9,797 bases of DNA from Clostridiales bacterium (GCA_009778415.1 WRJV01000263.1:1-9797), one strand, 5' to 3'. Shown: positions 1 through 6,774, numbered from the stretch's first letter. Made by a program: numbers and translations. Notes: generated from the letters alone by a model not told the origin.

Positions 1-651
1 GGCCATAAGGACCAGAGCTACATGCTGTACCGGCTGGGCAGCCAAGTTTTGCCAAGGCTCATCCTGCCGCTGGCGGATTTCGCTTCAAAAGACGCAGTCA
101 GGAGCTTTGTCAGGGAAAGGGGCCTTGATGCCGCAGATCAAAAAGACAGCCAGGAAATATGCTTCCTGCCGCCTGGCATGCACTATGCGGACTACTTGGC
201 GTCCTGCGGCTTGCCGGCAAAAGATGGCGATTTTGTAGACCTTTGCGGCAACGCAATAGGCAAGCACAGGGGTGCATCGCATTACACAGTGGGGCAGAGG
301 AAAAACCTCGGAACGGCGTTTGGCAAACCCATGTTCGTGGTCGGGATCGACGCAAAGCGCAACCGGGTGGTCCTCGGAGAAAACGACAATCTCTTCAGCA
401 GCGAAGTTTTTTCAAGTCACAACTTCTTCGCTAAATCAGGCAGCGGCGAAATGCCGAAAAGCTACGACGGCCTTTCGGTTACGGCAAAAATCAGGTACGC
501 AGCAAAACCTGCTGCGGCAGTAATATCCGATAGCGGCGACGGTATCGTGAAGACGGTGTTTGACGAGCCACAGAGGGCAGCGGCGCCGGGCCAGTCCATA
601 GTTTTTTACAGCGGAAGCAAGGTGGTCGGCGGAGGCGTTATAGAAGGTTGA
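1..651 (+). CDS. mnmA: tRNA-specific 2-thiouridylase MnmA, C-terminal part (5' end outside window)
   Basis: Open from the first base in frame 1; the N-terminal PP-loop ATPase portion lies upstream of the window. The enzyme uses ATP and a persulfide sulfur to make 2-thiouridine at wobble position 34 of tRNA-Lys, -Glu and -Gln in the cytoplasm. The visible 216 residues begin with the KDQSYML motif typical of the family. QEICFLP follows, with Cys54 of the visible part matching the second catalytic cysteine (Cys199 in E. coli numbering). Then comes the central domain signature HYTVGQRKNLG, and the C-terminal beta-barrel ends in PQRAAAPGQSIVFY and VVGGGVIEG. The family is about 360 residues, so roughly 60% is visible and nothing looks broken. 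It converges on the minus-strand reductase gene 37 bp downstream, and I see no convincing terminator with a T-tract in that gap. Identification is secure. Confidence 0.96.
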   Translation, partial: GHKDQSYMLYRLGSQVLPRLILPLADFASKDAVRSFVRERGLDAADQKDSQEICFLPPGMHYADYLASCGLPAKDGDFVDLCGNAIGKHRGASHYTVGQRKNLGTAFGKPMFVVGIDAKRNRVVLGENDNLFSSEVFSSHNFFAKSGSGEMPKSYDGLSVTAKIRYAAKPAAAVISDSGDGIVKTVFDEPQRAAAPGQSIVFYSGSKVVGGGVIEG

Positions 652-688
652 GCGAGCCTCTTGGGTTTTGCGCGGCGCGGGCATAGCC

Positions 689-1645
689 TCAATACATTAT
701 AATGGCTCTGACCGGGCATGCCGGGGCACAGTACCCGCACGTGATGCACAGGCTGTGGTCCACCTTGCAGACGCCGTTGCTGCCCAGCGAAAGAGCGCGG
801 TTGGGGCACCTGTCAACGCAGCTGCCGCAGCCTTCGCAGTCACCCGGGTCGACCCGGATTTTTTTGTCCCTTATGTCAGGCACGTAGCCCCTGTCGATGG
901 TGCCTTCGAAATACTCGATGATCCTGTCTACTTCGTGGCGGTGGCCAAACCCCACCATGACCGATGACACGCCGAAAAGGCCGGTCGCGTAGTCAAGGGC
1001 TGCCATGTATTCTCCGGTCAGGTTCCCGCCGCCGAAAACTTTCATGGCAAAAACGCCTTTGCCGGCGTCCGCGTTCATTTTTATGGCTGCAGCCATGCCT
1101 TCTTTGGTTCCGGCCGCGTTTCCGTCCCTGACGCCAAGGCTTTTGAAGTTTATGAGGGGAAAGACTACGTCGACCTCTTTTACGCCGGCGCACATTGCAG
1201 CCACGTCCACATGGTGGGTCGAAAGACCGACAGCTTTCACGGTGCCTTTGGCCTTCGCCTCAAGCAGATACTCCCACGCGCCGGCGCGGCGCGCAAAGTC
1301 GGAAGCGGACCTGACTTCGTGCAGCAGGAATATGTCGATCACGTCCCTGTCCATACCGGCCTTGGCTTCTTCGACCGCATACTTCATGTCGCTGTACGAA
1401 CTGTGCAGGCACTTTGACGAAATTACCGGGCAAAACGAGGTCCCCTTCAGAGCTTCTTTTATGTACGGGTACGTCTCATAGTACTGGGCAGTGTCCAGAA
1501 AATTGATGCCACGCTCCAGGGCGTAGCGGACAAGAGCCGCGCCCTTCCCCACGCTGTAGTTGAGCTGCGTCTTGCCTACAGTCAGGACACCGAAACCGGC
1601 AGGGGTGACTAAAAGCCCCGTATTCCCAAGCTTGTTCTTAATCAT
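689..1645 (-). CDS. aldo/keto reductase with C-terminal 2x[4Fe-4S] ferredoxin module
   Basis: 318 residues from an ATG at 1645 that overlaps the upstream gene's stop as ATGA. An AGAAGG ribosome site at 1652-1657 supports it over the 17-residue longer in-frame start inside the neighbour. The N-terminal part is an AKR TIM barrel (about residues 1-255). The classical tetrad is visible: Asp51 and Tyr56 in DTAQYY, Lys78 in SSKCLH, His108 in FLLHE. The C-terminus carries two CX2CX2CX3CP motifs (Cys270/273/276/280 and Cys300/303/306/310), which should bind two [4Fe-4S] clusters. This fusion is known among anaerobe oxidoreductases annotated as Fe-S aldo/keto reductases; the physiological substrate is usually unknown and cannot be read here. 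The clusters suggest electron exchange with ferredoxin instead of, or alongside, NAD(P)H. It is probably translationally coupled to the HDOD gene upstream. Family call is secure; substrate not assigned. Confidence 0.92.
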   Translation of the reverse strand: MIKNKLGNTGLLVTPAGFGVLTVGKTQLNYSVGKGAALVRYALERGINFLDTAQYYETYPYIKEALKGTSFCPVISSKCLHSSYSDMKYAVEEAKAGMDRDVIDIFLLHEVRSASDFARRAGAWEYLLEAKAKGTVKAVGLSTHHVDVAAMCAGVKEVDVVFPLINFKSLGVRDGNAAGTKEGMAAAIKMNADAGKGVFAMKVFGGGNLTGEYMAALDYATGLFGVSSVMVGFGHRHEVDRIIEYFEGTIDRGYVPDIRDKKIRVDPGDCEGCGSCVDRCPNRALSLGSNGVCKVDHSLCITCGYCAPACPVRAIIMY

Positions 1646-2892
1646 TCGGTGCCTTCTTCGATTTCGTCGATCGATTCGAGCAGTTGGCTGTACCATACCA
1701 GCGCGTCGATGAACGCATGGCCCACCCGGGCGCCTTCGATGTTTTCGCGTATCATGATGATAGAAACCTTGTTCCAGTCGGCGTGTTCGTATGCGTAGAT
1801 GAAATCCAGCACCTTGAACAGGGCACCTGTACGGTCGACGAGGGCTTCCCTGACAAGGTTGTCCACGGCGATTTCGTTCACCGCCTCGTCCATGTTTTTT
1901 TTCAAGATCAGGTCCAGCAGCGAAAACAGGCCGGTCATGAAAAGGCTGTTTGCGAATATGCCCATTTCAAACAGGGGCGCCAGGTTTTCCGCGAACTTCG
2001 CGCGCACAAGGGAAAGCTTCGTTATCTCGCTGGGCCTGTCCTGGGACAGGCTGATCGATATGGCTATGGTAGCCCAGCGCCGGATCTCTTTCTGGCCGAG
2101 GATGGCAACAGCGCTGTTGATCGAATCCACCTTGTGCCTAAGCCCCACGGCAGCGGAGTTGATGAACCGCAGCAGCGAAATGGACAGGGACGGGTCCCGC
2201 TCTATGGTTTTCGCAATAGTGGAAAGGTCGAAGTCGTCGTCGTTGATCTGCCTCATCAGCTGAAGGGCGTTGACTTTGAGCGGCGAGATTTCGCTGCTGC
2301 CGCCGGTGACGGGGTTGTTGTAGAAGCTGCCGCCGAAAAGTGTGTTCTTGCTTCCTTTGAAGGAGCCGTAGGACTCCATGTCCGGAAGGCCGCCGATTAT
2401 GACCTGCTTGCCACGAAGCTTCGCCCTTGCCTCCCTGTGCTGCTTGTCAAACTGCTTGTCTTTGTAGTCGAGGACAACATGGTCGGCATAACCAAACAAT
2501 GGGCTGCCTGCGCCGTTTTCGGGCCAGCCGCCCACAGCGAGGCTGTAGCCCTTCTCCCTGAGCCCTTCAAGCCCAATCAGAAGCTTGCCGTCCACCGCTT
2601 CCTTTGCCGACACGATCAGGATCAGCCTGCCCGGGGGGAGCTTCTTGTTTGAAGCCATGCCGGTGAGGACGTGGAAGCGGCTTGTTTCCACAAACAGCGG
2701 CAAGTCGCCAGAAAAAGGGGCCAATCCTGTTTCTTGTATCAGCTCTAGGCCCGGCAGGTAGTACGTCTGATTCTTTTCGCGGAAATCACCTTTGACGTCA
2801 AGGGCGATTTCGGGGTTATGGTCGCAAAGCCTGTAGGCCTTTACGGTCATGTCGCCGTCGAACAAGGGGGTCGCAATAAGTAAAACGGACAT
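1642..2892 (-). CDS. EAL-like/HDOD domain signalling protein
   Basis: 416 residues from an ATG at 2892, preceded by GGTGAT a few bases upstream; a TTG 18 bases earlier (2910) is the weaker alternative. The C-terminal half (about residues 200-400) contains an HDOD (HD-related output) domain, recognisable from LLRFINSAAVGLRHKV followed by INSAVAILGQKEIRRW. The N-terminal half starts VLLIATPLFDGDMTVKAYRL. This resembles the beginning of EAL domains in YuxH/CdgJ-type proteins, but the E-x-L catalytic motif is not present (AYRL instead), so cyclic-di-GMP hydrolysis is unlikely. Family members act as signalling or scaffold proteins in motility, stress or cell-cycle control, and the exact role here is unknown. 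It is the first gene of a two-gene operon with the Fe-S reductase and diverges from alaS. Fold assignment is confident; function is inferred only broadly. Confidence 0.85.
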   Translation of the reverse strand: MSVLLIATPLFDGDMTVKAYRLCDHNPEIALDVKGDFREKNQTYYLPGLELIQETGLAPFSGDLPLFVETSRFHVLTGMASNKKLPPGRLILIVSAKEAVDGKLLIGLEGLREKGYSLAVGGWPENGAGSPLFGYADHVVLDYKDKQFDKQHREARAKLRGKQVIIGGLPDMESYGSFKGSKNTLFGGSFYNNPVTGGSSEISPLKVNALQLMRQINDDDFDLSTIAKTIERDPSLSISLLRFINSAAVGLRHKVDSINSAVAILGQKEIRRWATIAISISLSQDRPSEITKLSLVRAKFAENLAPLFEMGIFANSLFMTGLFSLLDLILKKNMDEAVNEIAVDNLVREALVDRTGALFKVLDFIYAYEHADWNKVSIIMIRENIEGARVGHAFIDALVWYSQLLESIDEIEEGTE

Positions 2893-2928
2893 TTTATCAC
2901 CACTTTTCAATATGGAATCTCTATTTTT

Positions 2929-2956
2929 ATTATAAACAATATTGGAAAATATTCAA
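2929..2956 (-). promoter_or_regulatory. sigma-A-type promoter for the HDOD-reductase operon
   Basis: Read on the minus strand, TTGAAT (2956-2951) is followed after 16 bp by a perfect TATAAT (2934-2929). This places the start of transcription about 30 bases ahead of the HDOD start codon. It lies back to back with the alaS promoter, the two -35 boxes being only 7 bp apart, so the two units may interfere with each other or share a regulator. Confidence 0.6.
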
Positions 2957-2963
2957 GATACAG

Positions 2964-2992
2964 TTGAAATTATCACGGATTAGTGGTACAGT
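2964..2992 (+). promoter_or_regulatory. sigma-A-type promoter for alaS with extended -10
   Basis: TTGAAA (2964-2969), a 17-bp spacer, then TACAGT (2987-2992) preceded by the TGG of an extended -10 element. The predicted start of transcription near 2999 gives a leader of only about 60 nt, too short for a T-box, so tRNA-Ala-dependent T-box control is not evident. A nearby TATAAA at 2993-2998 has no suitably spaced -35 box. Confidence 0.55.
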
Positions 2993-3009
2993 TATAAAAG
3001 CAAATCGCA

Positions 3010-3033
3010 AGCGAAGGTTTTTCGGCCTTCGCT
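3010..3033 (+). promoter_or_regulatory. stem-loop in the alaS 5' leader
   Basis: AGCGAAGG (3010-3017) and CCTTCGCT (3026-3033) form a perfect 8-bp stem around an 8-nt loop that begins TTTTT. It sits about 10 nt after the predicted transcription start and ends 9 bases before the GGGAGGG ribosome site (3043-3049). No T-tract follows the stem, so it is more likely an mRNA-stabilising or translational element than a terminator. Function is inferred. Confidence 0.4.
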
Positions 3034-3057
3034 GAATAATTTGGGAGGGCAAACGCG

Positions 3058-5682
3058 ATGGAAAAATACGGATTGAATCATCTTAGGGAAATGTTCATAG
3101 AGTTTTACGCAGGCAAGGAGCACTACAAAAGAAAGAGTTTTTCTCTTATCCCTGAAAAAGACAAGAGCCTGCTCATCATAAATTCCGGGATGGCGCCGCT
3201 GAAACCCTATTTCGCGGGCACGGAAACGCCCCCTGCAAAGAGGATGGTGACATGCCAGAAGTGCGTCAGGACAGGCGACATCGAAAACGTCGGGCACACG
3301 GCAAGGCACGCCACGTTTTTCGAGATGCTGGGCAGCTTCTCCTTCGGGGACTACTTCAAGGAAGAATCCCTGATTTGGGGCTGGGAGTTCATTACTCAGG
3401 TCCTGAAAATGCCTGAAGACAAGCTGTGGGCCAGCATATACGAGGAAGACGACGAGGCATACGACATCTGGAAGAACATGGTTGGCGTTCCGGAAGAACG
3501 CATCGTGAGGCTCGGCAAGGACGACAATTTCTGGGAAATCGGGACCGGGCCGTGCGGGCCGTGCTCGGAAGTCTACTTTGACAGGGGGGAGAAATACAGC
3601 TGCGGCAGCCCTGACTGCAAGCCCGGCTGCGAATGCGACCGGTATGTAGAATTCTGGAACCACGTGTTCACCCAGTTCAACAGGGACGACCAAGGAAACT
3701 ATACAAAACTGGCAAACCCCAACATCGACACGGGCATGGGGCTTGAGCGCATCGCTTGCATCATGCAGGGTGTTGAATCGATATTCGAGGTGGACACCAT
3801 CAAGTACATCCTGGACGAAGCGGTGAGAATCGCCGGGGTAAAGTACGAAGACGGTTTTGCGAAGACGGACGTGTCGCTGCGGATTATCACGGACCACATT
3901 CGCTCAGTAGTGTTTATGATTGGTGACGGCATTATACCCAGCAACGAGGGCAGGGGATACGTGCTCAGGCGCCTGCTGAGGCGCGCCGCAAGGCACGGGA
4001 GGCTCCTTGGCATAAAAAGGAATTTCCTGCACGAGCTGGCGAAGAAAGTCATCGACACGTCTGCCGGGGCGTACCCGGAGCTTGAGGACAGGCGGGTTTT
4101 CATAAATAAAATTATTACCGTGGAGGAAGAAAAGTTTTCAGCCACGCTGGACCAGGGGGACGCCATCATTGCAGAGTACATCGAGGAACTGAAAAAAACA
4201 GGCAAAACGGTCCTTGAAGGCGGCAAAGTGTTCAAGCTCTACGACACCTTTGGGTTCCCGCTGGAGCTCACCGAGGAAATCCTAGAGGAAAACGGCTGCA
4301 GCGCAGACATCGAAGGGTTCAACGAGAACATGCAAAGGCAAAAGGAAACGGCTAGGGCGGCAAGGAAAACCCATCTGGACGAAGGGTGGGCCGAAAACGC
4401 GATGGACTACATGTTTGAGGGCAGCACCGAATTCACCGGCTACGAGAAAACCGCCGACTCGGCTATGGTCAGGAGCATAATTGGCGAGGGCAACAAGCCG
4501 CTCACCGAGGTGAGCGAAGGGGAAACAGCCCTGATAGCATTGGACAAGACGCCGTTTTACGCGGAAAGCGGCGGGCAGGCGGCCGACAAGGGCATGATAT
4601 ACAACGACAACTGCACCATGGACGTGCTCGAAGTGTCAAAATTCCAGAAAATATTCGGCCACAAAGTTGTGGTGCGCAAAGGGGCGCTTCGCCTTGACGA
4701 CGAAGTGATATGCCTTGTTTCTTCAGCAAACAGGAACAAGACGGCGAGGAACCACACGGCGACGCACCTGCTGCACAAGGCGCTCCGCATGGTTGTGGGC
4801 GACCACGTCCAGCAGGCTGGCTCAAGCGTGACTGCAAGCGGGCTCCGATTTGACTTCAACCACTACGCCGCTGTTTCAAAGGAAGAGTTGGCTGAAATCG
4901 AAAGGATCGTCAACGACGAAATCAACAACTTCAATTCAGTCGAAATTGCGGAAATGCCGCTGAGCGAAGCCGTAAAGATCGGCGCCATCGGTTTGTTCGG
5001 CGAAAAGTACGCAGACTCGGTCAGGGTTGTGTCGATAGGCGACTTCAGCATGGAGCTCTGCGGCGGCACGCATGTTTCAAATTCCGGCCAGATCGGGGCT
5101 TTCAAAATAACAAGCGAGGCCGGGGTCGCTGCCGGCGTCAGAAGGATCGAAGCCATAACCGGAACGGAAATACTGAATCAGCTGAATGAAAAGGAAGACC
5201 TTATAAAATCCGCCTCTGAAAAAATCAAGGTGCTGCCGGCGCTGTTCCTGCAAAGGGTGGCTGCGGTCTACGACGAATCCCGCGCCCTGAAGAAAGAGCT
5301 CGAAGAGATCAAGCGAAAGGCGGCAGGGGACCTGGCGGGCGACCTGATATCCGGCGCAAAAGCCATCGGCGGCGTTAAATTCATAAGAAAAGCGTTTTCC
5401 GGCTACAGCATAAACGATTTGCGCAGCCTGTCCGACGACATAAAGGCAAGAAGCAAGGGGATAGTGATGGTCCTCGCTTCCGAAAACGAAGGCAAAGTGA
5501 CGTTCCTCGCATCAGTGGCTGACGACCTCCTCGAAAAGGGATACCACGCCGGGAACATCATCAAGCGAGTCGCGGCGGCGGCAGGCGGCAGCGGCGGCGG
5601 CAAAGCCGACATGGCCCAGGCGGGCGCAAAGGACCCGTCGAAGATTGAAGAAGCTTTGGCGGCGGCTGAAGAACTGATTTGA
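3058..5682 (+). CDS. alaS: alanyl-tRNA synthetase
   Basis: Full-length 874-residue class II synthetase that charges tRNA-Ala and edits Ser/Gly mischarging in the cytoplasm. The ATG at 3058 follows GGGAGGG at 3043-3049. In order: the class II aminoacylation core, with RMVTCQKCVR (62-71, motif 2 region), the loop GTGPCGPCSE (162-171) and DTGMGLER (224-231, motif 3); the tRNA-recognition helical domain; the editing domain with the zinc-type site HTATH (His566, His570) paired with CGGTH (Cys668, His672); and the C-Ala domain ending in the glycine-rich GGSGGGKADMAQAG (843-856). Length and motif order are normal, and nothing is missing. ireB lies 92 bp downstream and ruvX beyond it, the standard Firmicutes order. 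No terminator is visible right after the gene, so read-through into ireB is likely. Confidence 0.98.
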   Translation: MEKYGLNHLREMFIEFYAGKEHYKRKSFSLIPEKDKSLLIINSGMAPLKPYFAGTETPPAKRMVTCQKCVRTGDIENVGHTARHATFFEMLGSFSFGDYFKEESLIWGWEFITQVLKMPEDKLWASIYEEDDEAYDIWKNMVGVPEERIVRLGKDDNFWEIGTGPCGPCSEVYFDRGEKYSCGSPDCKPGCECDRYVEFWNHVFTQFNRDDQGNYTKLANPNIDTGMGLERIACIMQGVESIFEVDTIKYILDEAVRIAGVKYEDGFAKTDVSLRIITDHIRSVVFMIGDGIIPSNEGRGYVLRRLLRRAARHGRLLGIKRNFLHELAKKVIDTSAGAYPELEDRRVFINKIITVEEEKFSATLDQGDAIIAEYIEELKKTGKTVLEGGKVFKLYDTFGFPLELTEEILEENGCSADIEGFNENMQRQKETARAARKTHLDEGWAENAMDYMFEGSTEFTGYEKTADSAMVRSIIGEGNKPLTEVSEGETALIALDKTPFYAESGGQAADKGMIYNDNCTMDVLEVSKFQKIFGHKVVVRKGALRLDDEVICLVSSANRNKTARNHTATHLLHKALRMVVGDHVQQAGSSVTASGLRFDFNHYAAVSKEELAEIERIVNDEINNFNSVEIAEMPLSEAVKIGAIGLFGEKYADSVRVVSIGDFSMELCGGTHVSNSGQIGAFKITSEAGVAAGVRRIEAITGTEILNQLNEKEDLIKSASEKIKVLPALFLQRVAAVYDESRALKKELEEIKRKAAGDLAGDLISGAKAIGGVKFIRKAFSGYSINDLRSLSDDIKARSKGIVMVLASENEGKVTFLASVADDLLEKGYHAGNIIKRVAAAAGGSGGGKADMAQAGAKDPSKIEEALAAAEELI

Positions 5683-5744
5683 GGCATATGTTACAACAAT
5701 ATTAAATATATCGAAAAATCGTATACTTTATCCATTTACTTGTG

Positions 5745-5750
5745 TATAAT
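5745..5750 (+). promoter_or_regulatory. -10 box of a possible internal promoter ahead of ireB
   Basis: A perfect TATAAT lies 24 bases before the ireB start codon in an AT-rich gap. The sequence 16-18 bp upstream (around 5721-5728, GTATACTT) is a poor -35 box, so this may be a weak internal promoter that adds to read-through from alaS. Confidence 0.35.
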
Positions 5751-5774
5751 AATGGCAAACAGGAGGTGAACAGG

Positions 5775-6023
5775 ATGGATCGGAGCACGATTTTGTTCAA
5801 CAGTCAGGAAAAAAACGAAGTCAAGACGACAGAAGAGGTATTGAGGGCTGTGTACGACGCACTTGACGAGAAAGGGTACAACCCGATTGACCAAATGGTC
5901 GGCTACATCCTTTCCGGCGATCCCTCTTACATAACCAGCCACAACAATGCCAGAAACGTCATAAGGCACATCGAAAGGGACGATCTGGTGGAGGACTTGC
6001 TTCGCAATTTTCTTAAAAAGTAG
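5775..6023 (+). CDS. ireB: IreB family regulatory phosphoprotein (UPF0297/YrzL)
   Basis: 82 residues; the ATG at 5775 is set by AGGAGGTGA at 5761-5769, whereas the longer in-frame GTG at 5742 overlaps the predicted -10 box and has no ribosome site. The conserved family core is clear: LRAVYDALDEKGYNP, MVGYILSGDPSYI, and HNNARNVIRHIERDDL. In Enterococcus, IreB is a small soluble dimer phosphorylated on N-terminal threonines by the PASTA kinase IreK and it tunes envelope-stress and cephalosporin tolerance. Thr5 of MDRSTILF is a candidate site here, which is an inference. Between alaS and ruvX is its usual place in Firmicutes. Length is normal for the family. Confidence 0.95.
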   Translation: MDRSTILFNSQEKNEVKTTEEVLRAVYDALDEKGYNPIDQMVGYILSGDPSYITSHNNARNVIRHIERDDLVEDLLRNFLKK

Positions 6024-6048
6024 CAATTCTAATATTTTTTGAACCGCG

Positions 6049-6076
6049 AAAATCTCTGTTAACCCAGGGATTTTTT
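6049..6076 (+). terminator. stem-loop terminator between ireB and ruvX
   Basis: AAAATCTCTG (6049-6058) pairs with CAGGGATTTT (6065-6074) through ten pairs, one of them a G-U, around the 6-nt loop TTAACC. The 3' arm runs directly into TT, giving a six-T tract partly inside the stem. The A-rich 5' side means it could also act on the opposite strand. It probably reduces, rather than abolishes, transcription into ruvX. Confidence 0.55.
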
Positions 6077-6115
6077 AATGGTGTACTGTAGTGTGCCGTC
6101 GCCAAGGGGGGAGAC

Positions 6116-6547
6116 ATGCGAAAAATAGCTCTGGACGTTGGAGACAAGAGGATTGGCGTCGCCGTAAGCGACGAGCTTCTGATAACCGCCCGTGGAATAG
6201 CCACGATCGACAGGGTTGGGATCAGAAAAGACGCCGGCAAGGTGATTGACCTGATAAAGGAATACGGCTGCGGCACGGTGGTCATTGGCCTTCCAAAAAA
6301 GCTGGACGGCACGGACAGCCCTCAGACCGAAAAGGTGTACGAATTCAAAATGATGCTTGAAAACAAGATGAAAAGCTCTGCCATGGGCCATGTTGAAATC
6401 GTGTTTGAAGATGAAAGATTCACCACAGTTATAGCAGAGAGAGTCTTAATCGAAGCGGATGTCAGGCGCAGCAAGAGAAGGGAAGTCATCGACAAGCAGG
6501 CTGCAGTGCTGATACTGCAGGGGCACTTGGACGGGAGCAAGCGGTAA
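6116..6547 (+). CDS. ruvX: YqgF/RuvX family nuclease (putative Holliday junction resolvase, pre-16S rRNA processing)
   Basis: 143 residues, the usual length of the YqgF family, with an RNase H-like fold. ATG at 6116 follows the run GGGGGGAG. The first acidic residue is Asp7 in ALDVGDKRIGVAVSD, the second acidic motif is FEDERFTT (97-104), and Asp126 in IDKQAAVLILQ completes the likely metal-binding triad; IGLPKKLDG is the conserved strand-turn. Family members have been implicated in 16S rRNA 5' maturation and in Holliday junction resolution. It ends the conserved alaS-ireB-ruvX cluster. In many Firmicutes a DUF1292 gene (yrzB) follows, but here a defence module starts immediately. Confidence 0.95.
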   Translation: MRKIALDVGDKRIGVAVSDELLITARGIATIDRVGIRKDAGKVIDLIKEYGCGTVVIGLPKKLDGTDSPQTEKVYEFKMMLENKMKSSAMGHVEIVFEDERFTTVIAERVLIEADVRRSKRREVIDKQAAVLILQGHLDGSKR

Positions 6548-6554
6548 AAATAAA

Positions 6555-6585
6555 TATACTTGCAATTATTATAATTTGTAGTATA
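6555..6585. repeat. dyad symmetry overlapping the toxI promoter
   Basis: TATACT (6555-6560) and AATTAT (6564-6569) are mirrored by ATAATT (6571-6576) and AGTATA (6580-6585) around T6570, leaving only the two 3-bp gaps unmatched. The symmetry covers the -35 box and most of the -10 box of the toxI promoter, as an operator would. The region is very AT-rich, so chance is a real alternative. Confidence 0.35.
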
Positions 6586-6587
6586 AT
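6560..6587 (+). promoter_or_regulatory. promoter for the ToxI antitoxin RNA
   Basis: TTGCAA (6560-6565), a 16-bp spacer, then perfect TATAAT (6582-6587). A start about 7 bases later falls at 6594, exactly the first base of the first ToxI repeat, so the transcript would begin with the repeat itself. It lies only 12 bp after the ruvX stop codon. Confidence 0.65.
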
Positions 6588-6593
6588 AATTGT

Positions 6594-6704
6594 ATGACAA
6601 GTGCCCTGCCACTTTAAGCGCAGATCATCTATGACAAGTGCCCTGCCACTTTAAGCGCAGATCATCTATGACAAGTGCCCTGCCACTTTAAGCGCAGATC
6701 ATTT
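6594..6704 (+). repeat. three 37-bp tandem repeats (ToxI units)
   Basis: Units at 6594-6630, 6631-6667 and 6668-6704. The first two are identical; the third differs by a single C-to-T at its base 36. Each begins ATGACAAGTGCCC and there is no intervening spacer, so this is not a CRISPR array. The next 37-bp phase (from 6705) keeps only ATGACA and GTG before diverging. Confidence 0.97.
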
Positions 6705-6736
6705 ATGACAGGTGCGCCACTACCTGAAACGTGGCC
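6594..6736 (+). ncRNA. toxI: ToxI antitoxin RNA (type III toxin-antitoxin)
   Basis: Three 37-nt tandem repeats plus a diverged fourth unit, directly upstream of a ToxN-family toxin: the hallmark of type III systems, in which the repeat RNA is cut by the toxin into single units that bind and inhibit it. Each repeat can form an H-type pseudoknot. In repeat 1, AAGUG (6599-6603) pairs with CACUU (6610-6614), and loop bases CUGC (6606-6609) pair with GCAG (6620-6623) across the linker UUAAGC. From memory, this core resembles the ToxI of Pectobacterium atrosepticum, which has a similar CUUUAAG-GCAG stretch. The fourth unit (6705-6736) folds similarly: CAGGU (6709-6713)/ACCUG (6722-6726) with GCCAC (6716-6720)/GUGGC (6731-6735). 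Ends are predicted, not measured. Confidence 0.88.
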
Positions 6737-6774
6737 TTAATGGCAAGGAATGGTTTACCGTTCCTTGCCATTAG
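6737..6774 (+). terminator. hairpin between toxI and toxN (attenuator position)
   Basis: AATGGCAAGGAA (6739-6750) pairs perfectly with TTCCTTGCCATT (6761-6772). The stem can be extended by TT/AG outside and by a U-G and two G-C pairs inside, leaving the tetraloop UUUA. In known ToxIN loci a leaky terminator here keeps toxin mRNA well below antitoxin RNA. Here only TTAGACTG follows, with no T-tract. It may therefore be a weak intrinsic terminator, a ToxI 3'-end stabiliser, or a processing signal. Confidence 0.6.

Noticed and set aside
652..688. bidirectional terminator between mnmA and the reductase
   Set aside because: The gap is GC-rich (GCGCGGCGCGGG) but I find no good stem followed by a T-tract on either strand.
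1684..2652. 322-codon plus-strand open frame
   Set aside because: Antisense to the HDOD gene, whose protein has clear family motifs; the antisense translation resembles nothing and has no ribosome site.
2893..3057. T-box riboswitch for alaS
   Set aside because: The whole divergent gap is only 165 bp and contains a second promoter; no specifier loop, T-box bulge or terminator/antiterminator pair is visible.
2992..3897. 301-codon minus-strand open frame
   Set aside because: Antisense to the class II core of alaS and produced by its codon bias; it also runs through the alaS promoter.
5742..5774. upstream GTG as the ireB start
   Set aside because: It overlaps a TATAAT box and lacks a ribosome site, while AGGAGGTGA serves the ATG at 5775.
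6501..6520. two CTGCAG palindromes in the 3' end of ruvX
   Set aside because: They are within conserved coding sequence and look like ordinary codon choice (AAV and LQG).
6594..6704. CRISPR array next to cas6
   Set aside because: The 37-bp units follow each other with no spacers, fold as pseudoknots, and precede a ToxN gene; they are ToxI repeats.
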